DNA of 64,000 nt from Dehalococcoidia bacterium. Lineage in GTDB: Bacteria; Chloroflexota; Dehalococcoidia; Lucifugimonadales; UBA3495. The stretch spans positions 1 through 64,000 of the forward strand of contig JAJDTP010000006.1 of assembly GCA_022827095.1 (NCBI GenBank), given 5' to 3'. Position numbers and translations under genes: made by a program. Numbering within the stretch: position 1 is the first letter of the stretch; each line of letters opens with the position of its first letter. Positions 24,591 to 33,252 of the stretch are shown here, one piece after another. A model generated the notes under the pieces. That model was not told where the DNA came from. It saw only the letters and a list, made by a program, of their open reading frames with translations, and did not search any database.

Positions 24591-25649
24591 ATGGCTGTGA
24601 TCGACCTGCGCAGCGACACCATTACCCACCCCACCGACGAGATGCGCCGGGCGATGGCCGAAGCCGAGGTGGGCGACGACGTGTTCGGGGAAGACCCCTC
24701 GATCAACGCGCTGCAGGAACGCGCCGCCGGAATGTTGGGCCAGGAGGCCGGGCTGCTGACCGCCAGCGGCACCATGAGCAACCTGATCGCCGCCCTGACC
24801 TGGTGCAGCCGCGGCGACGAGATGATCATGGGCCAGGAAGCCCACATGTTCTGGAACGAGTCAGGAGGGCCGACCGCGTTGTCCGGCGCGCAGGTCCGCC
24901 TCGTGCCCAACGAGGCCAACGGTCGGATCTCAGCGGAATCGGTGTCGGGCGCGATCCGCGACGCCTCCAACATCCACGTTCCGGCCACAACGCTGGTCTG
25001 CCTGGAGAACACGCACAACCGTTGCAGCGGCGGCGTGATGACTCCGCAGGACACTCGGGAGGTGGTGCACGTCGCCCACGCCGCCGGCGCGGCGGTGCAC
25101 TTGGACGGCGCGCGGATCTTCAATGCCGCGGTGGCCCTGGAGGTACCAGCATCCGAGCTGACCAAGGACGTGGACGACGTGAGCTTCTGCCTCTCCAAGG
25201 CACTGTCGTGTCCGGTGGGTTCGGTGCTGTGCGGCTCCCAGGAGTTCATCACGCGGGCGCGTAAGTGGCGCAAGATGGTGGGCGGCGGTATGCGCCAGGC
25301 CGGCGTGCTGGCCGCGGCCGGCCTAGTGGCCCTGGATACGATGGTTGAGAGGCTGGCCGACGACCACGCCAACGCGCGCCGTTTGGCCGCCGGTCTTGCC
25401 GACATCGATGGGCTGACCGTCGACCCGGACAGCATCCACACCAACATCGTCATTTTCGAGGTAAATCGGGATAAGGTCGGCGAGGCCCGCGAGGTTATTG
25501 CGGCACTGCGCGAAGACGGGGTGCTGGTCAGCCACAGCCGCGAGCAGTCGCTGCGCATGGTCACTCACCGCCACATTTCCTCGGCCGACGTGGACGAAGC
25601 GTTGTCGCGGGTCAACGGGACCGTGCGCCGCCTGGCCGCCACTAGTTAG
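24591..25649 (+). CDS. ltaE: Low-specificity L-threonine aldolase
   Basis: A 352-residue PLP enzyme that splits threonine or allo-threonine into glycine and acetaldehyde. The start at 24591 follows AGGAGG. Family motifs include LRSDTITHPTDEMRRAM, the GDDVFGEDP loop, AVHLDGARIFNA (D172) and the PLP lysine K203 in FCLSKALSCPVGS. Length is normal. A gene for an isochorismatase-fold protein follows after 9 bp on the same strand. Confidence 0.93.
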   Translation: MAVIDLRSDTITHPTDEMRRAMAEAEVGDDVFGEDPSINALQERAAGMLGQEAGLLTASGTMSNLIAALTWCSRGDEMIMGQEAHMFWNESGGPTALSGAQVRLVPNEANGRISAESVSGAIRDASNIHVPATTLVCLENTHNRCSGGVMTPQDTREVVHVAHAAGAAVHLDGARIFNAAVALEVPASELTKDVDDVSFCLSKALSCPVGSVLCGSQEFITRARKWRKMVGGGMRQAGVLAAAGLVALDTMVERLADDHANARRLAAGLADIDGLTVDPDSIHTNIVIFEVNRDKVGEAREVIAALREDGVLVSHSREQSLRMVTHRHISSADVDEALSRVNGTVRRLAATS

Positions 25650-25658
25650 AGGTGCGGT

Positions 25659-26249
25659 ATGGCTGAGTTCGCTATCAACCGCGAGACCACCGCGCTGCTG
25701 ATCGCCGATTTCTACGCCGAGGCGATGGGCAATCTGCCCCACGCCGTGGAGCGCGGGGTGGTGGCGCGAACGGTTGGTCTTCAGGCGGCGGCCCGTGAGG
25801 CCGGCCTGATGGTCTGCTATTGCGCCACGGTGTTCCGTCCCGGGTATCCCGAGATCAGCCCGCGGAACAAGACGTTCAGCGTGCGCAAAGCCTCGGGTCA
25901 GCCGGCGGTGTTTGATCCGGTGTCGCTGATCCATCCTGACGTGCGACCCCGGGACGACGAGGTGGTGGTGGGCAAGCATCGGGTCAACGCGCTCTTTGGA
26001 ACCGGCCTGGACGTGGCGCTCACCGGGAACAATATCGACACCATCATCCTGCTGGGCTACGCGACCAGCGGCGTGGTGCTGTCCACCACCCGGTTTGCCG
26101 CGGATCGAGACTATCGGCTGTACATCGTCGAGGACTGCTGCGCCGACAGCGAACCTGACGTGCACGATTTTCTAATCGGCCGGATCCTGAACCGTCAGAC
26201 GGACATCGTGTCGGCTGACGAGGCGGTTGCGGCGATTCGCGCTGCGTGA
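25659..26249 (+). CDS. Isochorismatase-fold protein lacking the catalytic cysteine
   Basis: A 196-residue Rossmann-like protein. The catalytic aspartate (LLIADFYAEA) and the lysine (VVVGKHRVNALFGTGLD) are present. In the third motif, G-x-x-T-x-x-C, the cysteine is replaced by valine: GYATSGVVLSTTR, V139. This variant occurs in relatives I have seen and also in isochorismate-cleaving members, which do not need a cysteine. Amidase or nicotinamidase activity is therefore unlikely. It is probably co-transcribed with threonine aldolase. Confidence 0.8.
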   Translation: MAEFAINRETTALLIADFYAEAMGNLPHAVERGVVARTVGLQAAAREAGLMVCYCATVFRPGYPEISPRNKTFSVRKASGQPAVFDPVSLIHPDVRPRDDEVVVGKHRVNALFGTGLDVALTGNNIDTIILLGYATSGVVLSTTRFAADRDYRLYIVEDCCADSEPDVHDFLIGRILNRQTDIVSADEAVAAIRAA

Positions 26250-26304
26250 GACCGGAGGGATGCCGGCTCACGTCGATCGTCGACGCTTGAGCTGATCGTG
26301 CCTC

Positions 26305-27234
26305 ATGCTCCGGCAATCCGCATCGCCCACCGCCGATATCAGCGTAGCCATCGACTCACGCCCGCTGTACGCCGGGGACGCCATAGATGCTGAGGTCCTC
26401 GTAACCCCTCATCTTTCGTTCCAGGCGGCGCTGGGGGTACTCCGGTTGTCGCGGATTGAACTGATGCGGGTGGATTCGGCGCGCGACGCGGTGCCGCAGA
26501 TGATGCTGCCCAGCGGACGGGGTCGCCGGAATCCCGGCGGGCCGGCGCATATTGACGAGATATTCGCGGAAGACGTGACGATGGAAGGCGGGGTGCCGCA
26601 ACGCTATCCGGTACGGCTGCGGCTGCCGGACGCGGCGCCGCCCACCGTGAAGGGCAAGTACGCTCGCATCTCGTGGGAGTTGTCGGCGACGATACTGACC
26701 AGGGCCGACTGGTTGCCCACGAATGACGGATGGCTGGCGAATATAGCCCGGGGCCGGGCGGCGCAGTGCCAGCAGGAACTGGTGGTGTTCAGCCGGTCCG
26801 ACGTTGACCCGATGGATGGGTTGCCGTTACTTGATGAGCTGCCGGCCAGCAGGTCCTTTCGCAACGTCACCATGGGCCTGTCGCTGGACGCAGCGAACGC
26901 AGCCAACGGCGGAACCGTAACGGGCAGCGTCTCGATTGCCGCCCGAACGGCGCTAAAGGCGCGCGAACTGCGCGTCGAGCTGATGCGGTGGGAACGTTCG
27001 GGGAGCAAGCAGGCGCGGGTTATCGAGCACAGCGAGGTGCTGCAGCGTCCGGCGATCCTGGCCGCTGACCAGGAAACCGACTGGGCTTTCCGGCTCACAG
27101 TGCCCGACCCCTTGATGCCCTCGGTGTTGGCCAACCACACCTTCGTCGGCTGGCAGGTGAGGGCGGTCATCGACCGGAAGCTGCGCCCGAACCAATCGGT
27201 ATCGCAACTGCTGCACGTGTATACATCGCCCTGA
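26305..27234 (+). CDS. Arrestin-like/Spo0M-like beta-sandwich protein
   Basis: A 309-residue protein that seems to contain two beta-sandwich halves. The first (DISVAIDSRPLYAGDAIDAE, later PQRYPVRLRLPD and YARISWELSATI) and the second (NGGTVTGSVSIAARTALKAR, later WAFRLTVPDP and FVGWQVRAVIDRK) each have the strand pattern of arrestin-fold domains such as Spo0M and Vps26. No signal peptide or membrane helix is visible. The start codon lacks a clear ribosome-binding site. The family call is by fold-like pattern only. Confidence 0.6.
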   Translation: MLRQSASPTADISVAIDSRPLYAGDAIDAEVLVTPHLSFQAALGVLRLSRIELMRVDSARDAVPQMMLPSGRGRRNPGGPAHIDEIFAEDVTMEGGVPQRYPVRLRLPDAAPPTVKGKYARISWELSATILTRADWLPTNDGWLANIARGRAAQCQQELVVFSRSDVDPMDGLPLLDELPASRSFRNVTMGLSLDAANAANGGTVTGSVSIAARTALKARELRVELMRWERSGSKQARVIEHSEVLQRPAILAADQETDWAFRLTVPDPLMPSVLANHTFVGWQVRAVIDRKLRPNQSVSQLLHVYTSP

Positions 27235-27318
27235 TCCCCAGGCGACTCGGCTGTTCTGATCGTCCCGCCCTCGGGCTGGCGGCCGGCTCGCCCTATCCGA
27301 GGGTACAGCCGTTCGCCG

Positions 27319-28665
27319 TCAGCGGCCGTCACCCCACCACCGGCGCAATCGTTCGGCGATGGCGGCTTCGGAACCCTGGTCCGAGGGTTCGTAGTACTTG
27401 CGGTCGGACAACTCCGGCGGCAGGTATTCCTGCGACTCGAAGTGTCCTTCGTAGTCGTGGCCGTACTTGTAGCCCGCGCCATAGCCCATGCCACGCATCA
27501 GGCCGGTTACGGCGTTGCGCAGGTGGAGCGGGACGGGTTCGTGAGGACGGCCGCGCACGTCGTCCAGCGCGCGCTCCAGCGCCAGGTAGGCCGCGTTGCT
27601 CTTAGGGGAAGTCGCAAGGTAGACCGTTGCCTCGGCCAGGGGGATGCGACCCTCGGGCAGACCGATGAAGTGGACCGCCTGCTGCGCCGCCACCGCCACG
27701 GGCAACGCGCCGGGATTAGCGAGGCCGATGTCCTCGGTAGCCAGGATCACCAGTCGGCGGGCGATGAACATGGGGTCTTCTCCCGCCTCCAGCATGCGTG
27801 CGAGCCAGTAGAGAGCGCCATCGGGGGATGAGCCGCGAACCGACTTGATGAAGGCGGAGATCGTGTCGTAGTGGCTGTCGCCGGCCTTGTCGTATTGCGG
27901 AGTTCGGCGTTGCAGGGCATCGGCGATGCCGTCCATGGTGACGTGGCGCCGGCCGTCCGCGTCGGGCTCTGCGGCGATCACGGCCATCTCTAGAGCGTTC
28001 AACGCCACCCGCGCGTCGCCGTTGGCGATGTTGACCAGGTGGGCCAGCGCGTCCGGTTCCAGCTGTGGGGATAGCGTCGCCAGGCCGCGACCTTCATCTT
28101 GTAACGCCCGGGTGATGATGACACCCACCGCGTCGTCATCCAGCGCGTTCAGGGTGAATACGCGGCAACGGGACAGCAGCGGAGCGTTGACTTCGAAGGA
28201 TGGATTCTCGGTGGTGGCGCCGATGAAGGTGACCGTTCCGTCTTCAACGTGGGGCAGGATCACGTCCTGCTGCGCCTTGTTGAAGCGATGGATCTCGTCG
28301 ACGAACAGGATCGTGGACTGCTGGTAGAGGGCCTGGCGTTCCTGGGCTCCGGCCACCGCCCTGCGCAAATCGGCCACTCCGGCGGACACGGCGCTGACGG
28401 GTTCGAAGTAGGCGCGAGTAACGGTGGCGATCAGGCGGGCCAGTGTGGTCTTGCCCGAGCCTGGAGGCCCCCATAACAGAATGGATGGCACCCGGTCGAT
28501 TTCGATGGCACGGCGGAGGACCCGATCTTCGCCAAGGATGTGCGCCTGCCCGACGAATTCATCGAAGGTGGCGGGTCGCATCCGCTCTGCCAGCGGGGCC
28601 GTTTCCCGGGCCAATTGCTCGCGCCCGTGCTCGAACAGCCCGCCGGAGTTGTGCCGGCCAGTCAT
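27319..28665 (-). CDS. rarA: Replication-associated recombination protein A (RarA/MgsA)
   Basis: A 448-residue AAA+ ATPase that acts at stalled replication forks. It has RPATFDEFVGQAHILG, Walker A LLWGPPGSGKTTLAR, Walker B ILFVDEIHRFNKAQQD, sensor 1 in FIGATTENPSFEVN, and the RarA C-terminal domain (ALYWLARMLEAGEDPMFIAR, then PKSNAAYLALERA). I chose the ATG at 28665 with AGGA six bases upstream; a TTG at 28671 overlapping the upstream stop is possible. It directly follows the flavin monooxygenase gene. Confidence 0.94.
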   Translation of the reverse strand: MTGRHNSGGLFEHGREQLARETAPLAERMRPATFDEFVGQAHILGEDRVLRRAIEIDRVPSILLWGPPGSGKTTLARLIATVTRAYFEPVSAVSAGVADLRRAVAGAQERQALYQQSTILFVDEIHRFNKAQQDVILPHVEDGTVTFIGATTENPSFEVNAPLLSRCRVFTLNALDDDAVGVIITRALQDEGRGLATLSPQLEPDALAHLVNIANGDARVALNALEMAVIAAEPDADGRRHVTMDGIADALQRRTPQYDKAGDSHYDTISAFIKSVRGSSPDGALYWLARMLEAGEDPMFIARRLVILATEDIGLANPGALPVAVAAQQAVHFIGLPEGRIPLAEATVYLATSPKSNAAYLALERALDDVRGRPHEPVPLHLRNAVTGLMRGMGYGAGYKYGHDYEGHFESQEYLPPELSDRKYYEPSDQGSEAAIAERLRRWWGDGR

Positions 28666-28667
28666 CG

Positions 28668-29684
28668 TCAATCCTGGAAGTGCGGCATCACCTCTTCGGC
28701 GAACAGCCGCATCGACCGCCCGACTTCCTCATTGCTCAACATGCCGCCGATGTTGAACCAGCACATGATCTCTTGGGGATCGTAAATCTCCCTGAAGTAA
28801 GTCAGCCGTTCGGCAACCTGCTCGGGCGTGCCAATCGCGCCCAGTTCGTTATACAGGTCGTCATAGTCGATCTGAAAAGCCCGGCCGGAGCCCCGCGAAT
28901 TGTTCTGCATGCTGCGGAGGGTACCCAGGTAGTTGTTCACCGTTGGCGCGAACCCGGCTTTGGCCTCTTCCGGCGTTTCCCCGACGTACACGGGCACGTT
29001 TACCACCACCTTCACTGCCGACGGATCATGCCCGTGCTTGACCAGCGTATCGCGGTAGTTCGCCAGCCCATCGCTGACGCCCTGCACGGTGATGATCAAT
29101 GGCGTCACGAGGATGCTGTGACCGAGGCTGCCCACCAGAGGGAAGGTGTCGGCGCCGTTGGACGCGACGTACACCGGCGGGTGCGGTTGCTGGATCGGCT
29201 TCGGCTCCAATCGGATGCCGTGGGCCTGGTAGAACTGGCCGTCGTAGTCCAATTGCTCTTCTTTCCACGCCCGCAGAGCCAGGTCCAGCCCTTCGACGAA
29301 ACGGTCATTGCGCTCTTCGATGGGGATGCCGTACCCGCGATAGTGGTTGGGATTGGAGCCGCGCCCAATGCCGAAAACGGCCCGCCCGCCCGACAGCACG
29401 TCCAGGGTCGCGACTTCTTCAGCGATGCGCAACGGGTGATGCAAGGGCAGCAGATTGACCGCGGTACCGAGCATGATCCGCTCGGTGGTTTGCGACAGAG
29501 CGGACGCCATCAGGAGCGGCGCCGGCATCACCGAAAAGCTGCGGGCGAAATGCAGTTCGGCCAGCCAGGCCATGTCGTAGCCCAGTTGGTCCGCCAGTTG
29601 CACCTGCGCCATCACGTCCGCGTAACGGTCGGCGGGAGTTTGGCCCTCGCTGCAGGGGATTTGGTAAAAGACACCGAACTGCAT
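28668..29684 (-). CDS. Luciferase-like flavin-dependent monooxygenase (LLM class)
   Basis: A 338-residue TIM-barrel oxidoreductase of the bacterial luciferase family, expected to use FMNH2 or F420. Features are the N-terminal MQFGVFYQIPC strand, AQVQLADQLGYDMAWLAELH, TTERIMLGTAVNLLPLHHPLR and the flavin-contact stretch SGGRAVFGIGRGSNP. The closing part (TPEQVAERLTYFREIYDPQE) is typical. Such enzymes are often expanded in marine Chloroflexota. The substrate cannot be inferred. The rarA gene follows with almost no spacer. Confidence 0.9.
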   Translation of the reverse strand: MQFGVFYQIPCSEGQTPADRYADVMAQVQLADQLGYDMAWLAELHFARSFSVMPAPLLMASALSQTTERIMLGTAVNLLPLHHPLRIAEEVATLDVLSGGRAVFGIGRGSNPNHYRGYGIPIEERNDRFVEGLDLALRAWKEEQLDYDGQFYQAHGIRLEPKPIQQPHPPVYVASNGADTFPLVGSLGHSILVTPLIITVQGVSDGLANYRDTLVKHGHDPSAVKVVVNVPVYVGETPEEAKAGFAPTVNNYLGTLRSMQNNSRGSGRAFQIDYDDLYNELGAIGTPEQVAERLTYFREIYDPQEIMCWFNIGGMLSNEEVGRSMRLFAEEVMPHFQD

Positions 29685-29741
29685 ACTGTCACTCTCCGAC
29701 AGGTTGATCTCGCTGTACCGCTTCCGCGATGGCGTCGCGGT

Positions 29742-30104
29742 TTACGTCTTGCCGTGGTCAACCTCGTCAGGCGCCGGCTCTTTGAAGGGTTCGCCCCGCG
29801 CTTCGGCTTGGTCTCGACGCTGGATCCATTCCCGCCAGCGCTGGTTGGCTTCCTCGCGGGCTTGGCGGCGTGTTCGCTCTTGCCATATTCCTGCCAGTAC
29901 CATTCTCATTACCTCCATGAGCGGCCAAGTCGCCGCTAGCGCCCAGGCCACGATTTGCCCGCCGTCGTCAAAGACCATCTCCGCGGTCAGTTGCCACGTT
30001 TCCGGCCGGTGATTGTGTGTAATCAACAGTAGGTCAATGGCAATTGCCGCTGCTATCGCCAAGTAGAACGCAGTGAAGGCCTGGGCGGCCCGTTCCGGCG
30101 GCAC
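29742..30104 (-). CDS. Small membrane protein with charged C-terminal helix, unknown
   Basis: A 120-residue protein starting with GTG. Two membrane helices are predicted (about residues 9-28 and 50-73), followed by a highly charged helix (QERTRRQAREEANQRWREW) and an acidic end. The charged tail should be cytoplasmic. A TATAAT box lies about 60 bp upstream. No family is recognised. Confidence 0.6.
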   Translation of the reverse strand: MPPERAAQAFTAFYLAIAAAIAIDLLLITHNHRPETWQLTAEMVFDDGGQIVAWALAATWPLMEVMRMVLAGIWQERTRRQAREEANQRWREWIQRRDQAEARGEPFKEPAPDEVDHGKT

Positions 30105-30161
30105 GCTGGGTATGGCGATCCACCCTGGCCCATTGTTTCACTCTCTTGCCACCGTGCTCTC

Positions 30162-30167
30162 ATTATA
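30162..30167 (-). promoter_or_regulatory. -10 box before the small membrane protein gene
   Basis: TATAAT on the minus strand, preceded by CCGC, lies at the very end of the upstream carboxylase gene, so the 120-residue gene probably has its own promoter. Confidence 0.35.
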
Positions 30168-31731
30168 GCGGGATGTTACCGTGCTTCTTGGCCGGCAAAG
30201 TGTCCCGCTTGTTTTGCAGCATTTCCAGGGCGCGGATGACGGTTGCGCGTGTGCTGGCCGGATCGATCACATCGTCCAGGTAGCCGCGGTTGGCGGCCAC
30301 ATAGGGGTTGGTGAATCGCTCCTGGTAATCGGCGATTAGCTCGGCGCGGCGGGCGTCAGGGTCGTCGGCGTTGCTGATCTCCTCCCGGTAAATGATGTTC
30401 ACTGCGCCGTCCGGGCCCATGACGGCGATTTCGGCGCTGGGCCAGGCGAGGTTCACGTCCGAGCGCAGGTGCTTGCTGCTCATGACGATATATGCGCCGC
30501 CGTAGGCCTTGCGGGTGATCAGCGCTACCTTGGGCACGGTGGCCTCCGCGTAGGCGTAGATAAGCTTCGCGCCGTGGCGGATGATGCCGCCGTATTCCTG
30601 CTCTGTCCCCGGCATGAAGCCCGGCACGTCCACCAGCGTTACCAGCGGCACGTTGAAGCAGTCGCAGAACCGCACGAAGCGAGCTGCCTTGGCCGACGCG
30701 TTGATGTCCAGCACGCCGGCCAGGTACGCCGGCTGGTTGCCGACCAACCCCACGGTGCGGCCGGCCATCCTGGCGAAACCGACTACCACGTTGGGGGCGT
30801 ATCCGGCCTGGACTTCCATGAAGTCCTCGTCGTCGACGATGTGGTAGATGATCTCTCGAATGTCGTAGGGGCGGTTGGGCTCGGCCGGCACGATGCCGCG
30901 CAGGGCTTCGTCGGCGCGGTCAACCGGATCGCCGGAGCGGTAGCCGGGCGGGTCGTCCAGGTTGTTGAGCGGCAGGAACGAGATCAGACGGCGCAGTTCC
31001 TCGAGGCACTCCTCCTCGGAATCGGCAACGAAGTGCGCCACGCCGCTGCGGGCCGCGTGGGCGTCGGCGCCGCCAAGCTGTTCGTGGGTCACGTCTTCCC
31101 CGGTGACCGCACGCACCACGTCGGGGCCGGTGATGTACATCTGGCCGGTTCCCCGCACCATGAAGATAAAGTCGGTGATGGCCGGCGAGTAGACTGCGCC
31201 GCCGGCGGAAGGGCCCATGATGACCGAGATCTGCGGCACCACGCCGGAGTACATGGTGTTGCGCAGGAAGATGTCGCCGTAGGCGGCCAGGCTCAGCGCC
31301 CCTTCCTGGATGCGGGCGCCGCCGGAGTCGCAGATGCCGATCATGGGACAGCCAGTTTTTGCGGCCAGGTCCATGACCTTGCAGATCTTCTGGCCCACCA
31401 CCTCGGAAAGCGATCCCCCGAACACCGTGAAGTCCTGGGCGTAGGCGAAGACCTGGCGGCCGTCGATGTTGCCGTAGCCGGTGACCACGGCGTCGCCGAG
31501 GAAGGTGCGATCAGCCAATCCGAAGTCGGTGGTGCGGTGGGTGACGAAGCGGTCGATCTCGGTGAACGTGCCGTCATCCATCAGGGCTTCCAACCGCTCC
31601 CTAGCGGTCATCTTGCCCCGCTGGTGCTGCTGGTCGATGCGACGCTGGCCGCCGCCGAGGGCGGCCTGGTCTTGCAGCCGGAGCAGGTTTTCCAAACCCG
31701 GATCGGTCATGGCTTCTTCTGGTGTGGACAA
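30163..31731 (-). CDS. Acyl-CoA carboxylase carboxyltransferase (beta) subunit, PccB-like
   Basis: A 522-residue carboxyltransferase that moves a carboxyl group from biotin to an acyl-CoA, most likely propionyl-CoA. Features are [35 protein letters not shown], the oxyanion motif [36 protein letters not shown], and the C-terminal half with [20 protein letters not shown] and [16 protein letters not shown]. The terminus [11 protein letters not shown] is typical of PccB/methylmalonyl-CoA decarboxylase alpha. The start TTG at 31731 has GGAGG six bases upstream, better than the ATG at 31710. No biotin carboxylase or biotin carrier gene is in the window. Confidence 0.92.
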   Translation of the reverse strand: MSTPEEAMTDPGLENLLRLQDQAALGGGQRRIDQQHQRGKMTARERLEALMDDGTFTEIDRFVTHRTTDFGLADRTFLGDAVVTGYGNIDGRQVFAYAQDFTVFGGSLSEVVGQKICKVMDLAAKTGCPMIGICDSGGARIQEGALSLAAYGDIFLRNTMYSGVVPQISVIMGPSAGGAVYSPAITDFIFMVRGTGQMYITGPDVVRAVTGEDVTHEQLGGADAHAARSGVAHFVADSEEECLEELRRLISFLPLNNLDDPPGYRSGDPVDRADEALRGIVPAEPNRPYDIREIIYHIVDDEDFMEVQAGYAPNVVVGFARMAGRTVGLVGNQPAYLAGVLDINASAKAARFVRFCDCFNVPLVTLVDVPGFMPGTEQEYGGIIRHGAKLIYAYAEATVPKVALITRKAYGGAYIVMSSKHLRSDVNLAWPSAEIAVMGPDGAVNIIYREEISNADDPDARRAELIADYQERFTNPYVAANRGYLDDVIDPASTRATVIRALEMLQNKRDTLPAKKHGNIPL

Positions 31732-31816
31732 TTCCGGCCTCCGTGGACGATGCTATCGAGACGCTCGGCGTGGCGGCAAACCCGAGCGTCGGTACGTGCC
31801 CTCTTGGGCGGATAAG

Positions 31817-31822
31817 TATAAT
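31817..31822 (+). promoter_or_regulatory. -10 box of folP
   Basis: TATAAT, about 45 bp before the chosen folP start. It overlaps a potential ATG at 31821, which argues against that codon being the start. Confidence 0.4.
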
Positions 31823-31862
31823 GGTTCCGGTAATCCCGCGCCTTTCCGAAATGGAGAACGAT

Positions 31863-32741
31863 TTGACTGCATGCCAACAGTCCTCGCGACGCAAAGCGCC
31901 CAAGCTCATCGTGGCTGGGGGCGAACCGCTGGTTTGGGGCCGGCGGACCTACGTGATGGGCATTATCAACCTGGCGCCAGACTCTTTCTCCGGGGACGGG
32001 CTGGCCGGGGATGTATCCGCAGCGGTTGAACTGGCGCGTCGGATGGAGGACGACGGCGCGGACATGCTGGACGTGGGCGCGGAGTCGACGCGGCCGGGCA
32101 GTACGCCGGTGTCCGCGTCAGCCGAGGCGGACCTGCTGCTGCCGGCGCTGGAGGCCGTCTGCCGCGCCGTGCAAATTCCGGTGAGCGTGGACACCTACAA
32201 GGCCCCGGTGGCGCGGCGGGCGATAAGGGCGGGAGCATCCATCGTCAACGATGTTTGGGGTCTGCTTGCCGACGGCAATATGGCGCGGGTAATCGCGGAC
32301 GCCGGCGTTCCGGCAATCCTGATGCACAACCAGCGGGAGGCGGAATACGACGACCTGGTTCCCGATGTGATATCCGGACTCCGCCGGATCGCCGGTATAG
32401 CCGGCGCTGCCGGTATCGCCGATCACAATGTGATCCTTGACCCCGGCATCGGTTTCGGCAAGACCGCCGACCACAACCTGGAGCTGCTGCGGCGACTGCC
32501 GGAGCTACAGGAACTCGGCTACCCGATGCTGCTGGGGGTCTCGCGAAAGTTGACCATTGGCCGCGTGCTGGGATTGCCCACGGATGACCGGGTGGAGGGC
32601 ACCGCGGCGGCGGTGGCCCTGAGCATCGCTGGCGGCGCGGAAATCGTAAGGGTGCACGACGTAAGACAAATGGTGCGGGTGGCCCGCATGACCGACGCCA
32701 TTGTGCGCGACTGGAGGCCTGACGGATGGCCGAGCCGATAA
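31863..32741 (+). CDS. folP: Dihydropteroate synthase
   Basis: A 292-residue folate enzyme that joins p-aminobenzoate to the pterin. Motifs in order: VMGIINLAPDSFSGDG (normally TPDSF; the threonine is alanine here), DMLDVGAESTRPGS, GASIVNDVWG, PAILMHNQ, DPGIGFGKTADHN and LLGVSRK. I chose the TTG at 31863 because GGAG lies six bases upstream; the ATG at 31851 is an alternative. The gene overlaps folK by 16 bp, so the two act as an operon. Confidence 0.92.
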   Translation: MTACQQSSRRKAPKLIVAGGEPLVWGRRTYVMGIINLAPDSFSGDGLAGDVSAAVELARRMEDDGADMLDVGAESTRPGSTPVSASAEADLLLPALEAVCRAVQIPVSVDTYKAPVARRAIRAGASIVNDVWGLLADGNMARVIADAGVPAILMHNQREAEYDDLVPDVISGLRRIAGIAGAAGIADHNVILDPGIGFGKTADHNLELLRRLPELQELGYPMLLGVSRKLTIGRVLGLPTDDRVEGTAAAVALSIAGGAEIVRVHDVRQMVRVARMTDAIVRDWRPDGWPSR

Positions 32742-33241
32742 CAACCTACCTGTGCCTCGGTGGAAACCTGGGCGACCGCATGGCGGCACTGACCCAGGCG
32801 TTGCAACTCCTCAATTCGACGGTAGGTATGCGCCGAACTGGGTGTTCATCGGTGTACGAGACCGAGCCGTGGGCGGTGGCGGATCAGCCCAACTTCCTCA
32901 ATCTGGTGGCCGCCTACGAGACCACGCTGTCGCCGGAAGAACTGCTGGCGGCGTGCAAGTCCGTAGAGGCGGAGGTTGGCCGCGTCGAGTCCTACCGCTG
33001 GGGGCCGAGGCTGATCGACGTGGATATCCTGCTGTACGGCGACCAAGTAGTGGATTCGTCAGAACCGGACTTGCAGATACCGCACCCGCGCATGGCGCAG
33101 CGGGCGTTCGTGCTGGTGCCGCTGGCGGAGATTGCGCCGGATTTGGCCGTGCCGCCGCAGGGCAATACCGTGCGGCGGCTGCTGTATGAAGTGGCCGGAC
33201 AGGAGGGTGTAGTACGGTGGGGGAGCCCGCCCCCACCGTGA
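32726..33241 (+). CDS. folK: HPPK, hydroxymethyl-dihydropterin pyrophosphokinase
   Basis: A 171-residue enzyme that makes the activated pterin used by dihydropteroate synthase. It has TTYLCLGGNLGDR, SSVYETEPWAVADQPNFLN, RWGPRLIDVDILLYG (with the metal-binding aspartates) and IPHPRMAQRAFVLVPLAEIAP. The last codons and stop lie inside a strong hairpin that probably ends transcription. Confidence 0.94.
   Translation: MAEPITTYLCLGGNLGDRMAALTQALQLLNSTVGMRRTGCSSVYETEPWAVADQPNFLNLVAAYETTLSPEELLAACKSVEAEVGRVESYRWGPRLIDVDILLYGDQVVDSSEPDLQIPHPRMAQRAFVLVPLAEIAPDLAVPPQGNTVRRLLYEVAGQEGVVRWGSPPPP
33214..33239. terminator. Bidirectional hairpin at the folK/LRR junction
   Basis: Perfect 10-bp arms ACGGTGGGGG and CCCCCACCGT around a 6-base loop. 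It overlaps the end of folK and lies 14 bp from the stop of the convergent LRR gene, so it can serve both. Confidence 0.65.
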
Positions 33242-33252
33242 AGCCTCACTCG

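Noticed and set aside
24428..25564. Upstream extension of the dienelactone hydrolase-like gene by 379 residues.
   Set aside because: The extension is the reverse strand of the threonine aldolase gene; the internal ATG at 24427 has an ideal ribosome-binding site.
28443..29939. A 498-codon plus-strand frame over rarA and the flavin monooxygenase.
   Set aside because: Antisense shadow; both genes on the other strand have complete family motifs.
30469..31815. A 448-codon plus-strand frame opposite the carboxyltransferase gene.
   Set aside because: Antisense shadow with low-complexity Val/Gly/Ala/His content.
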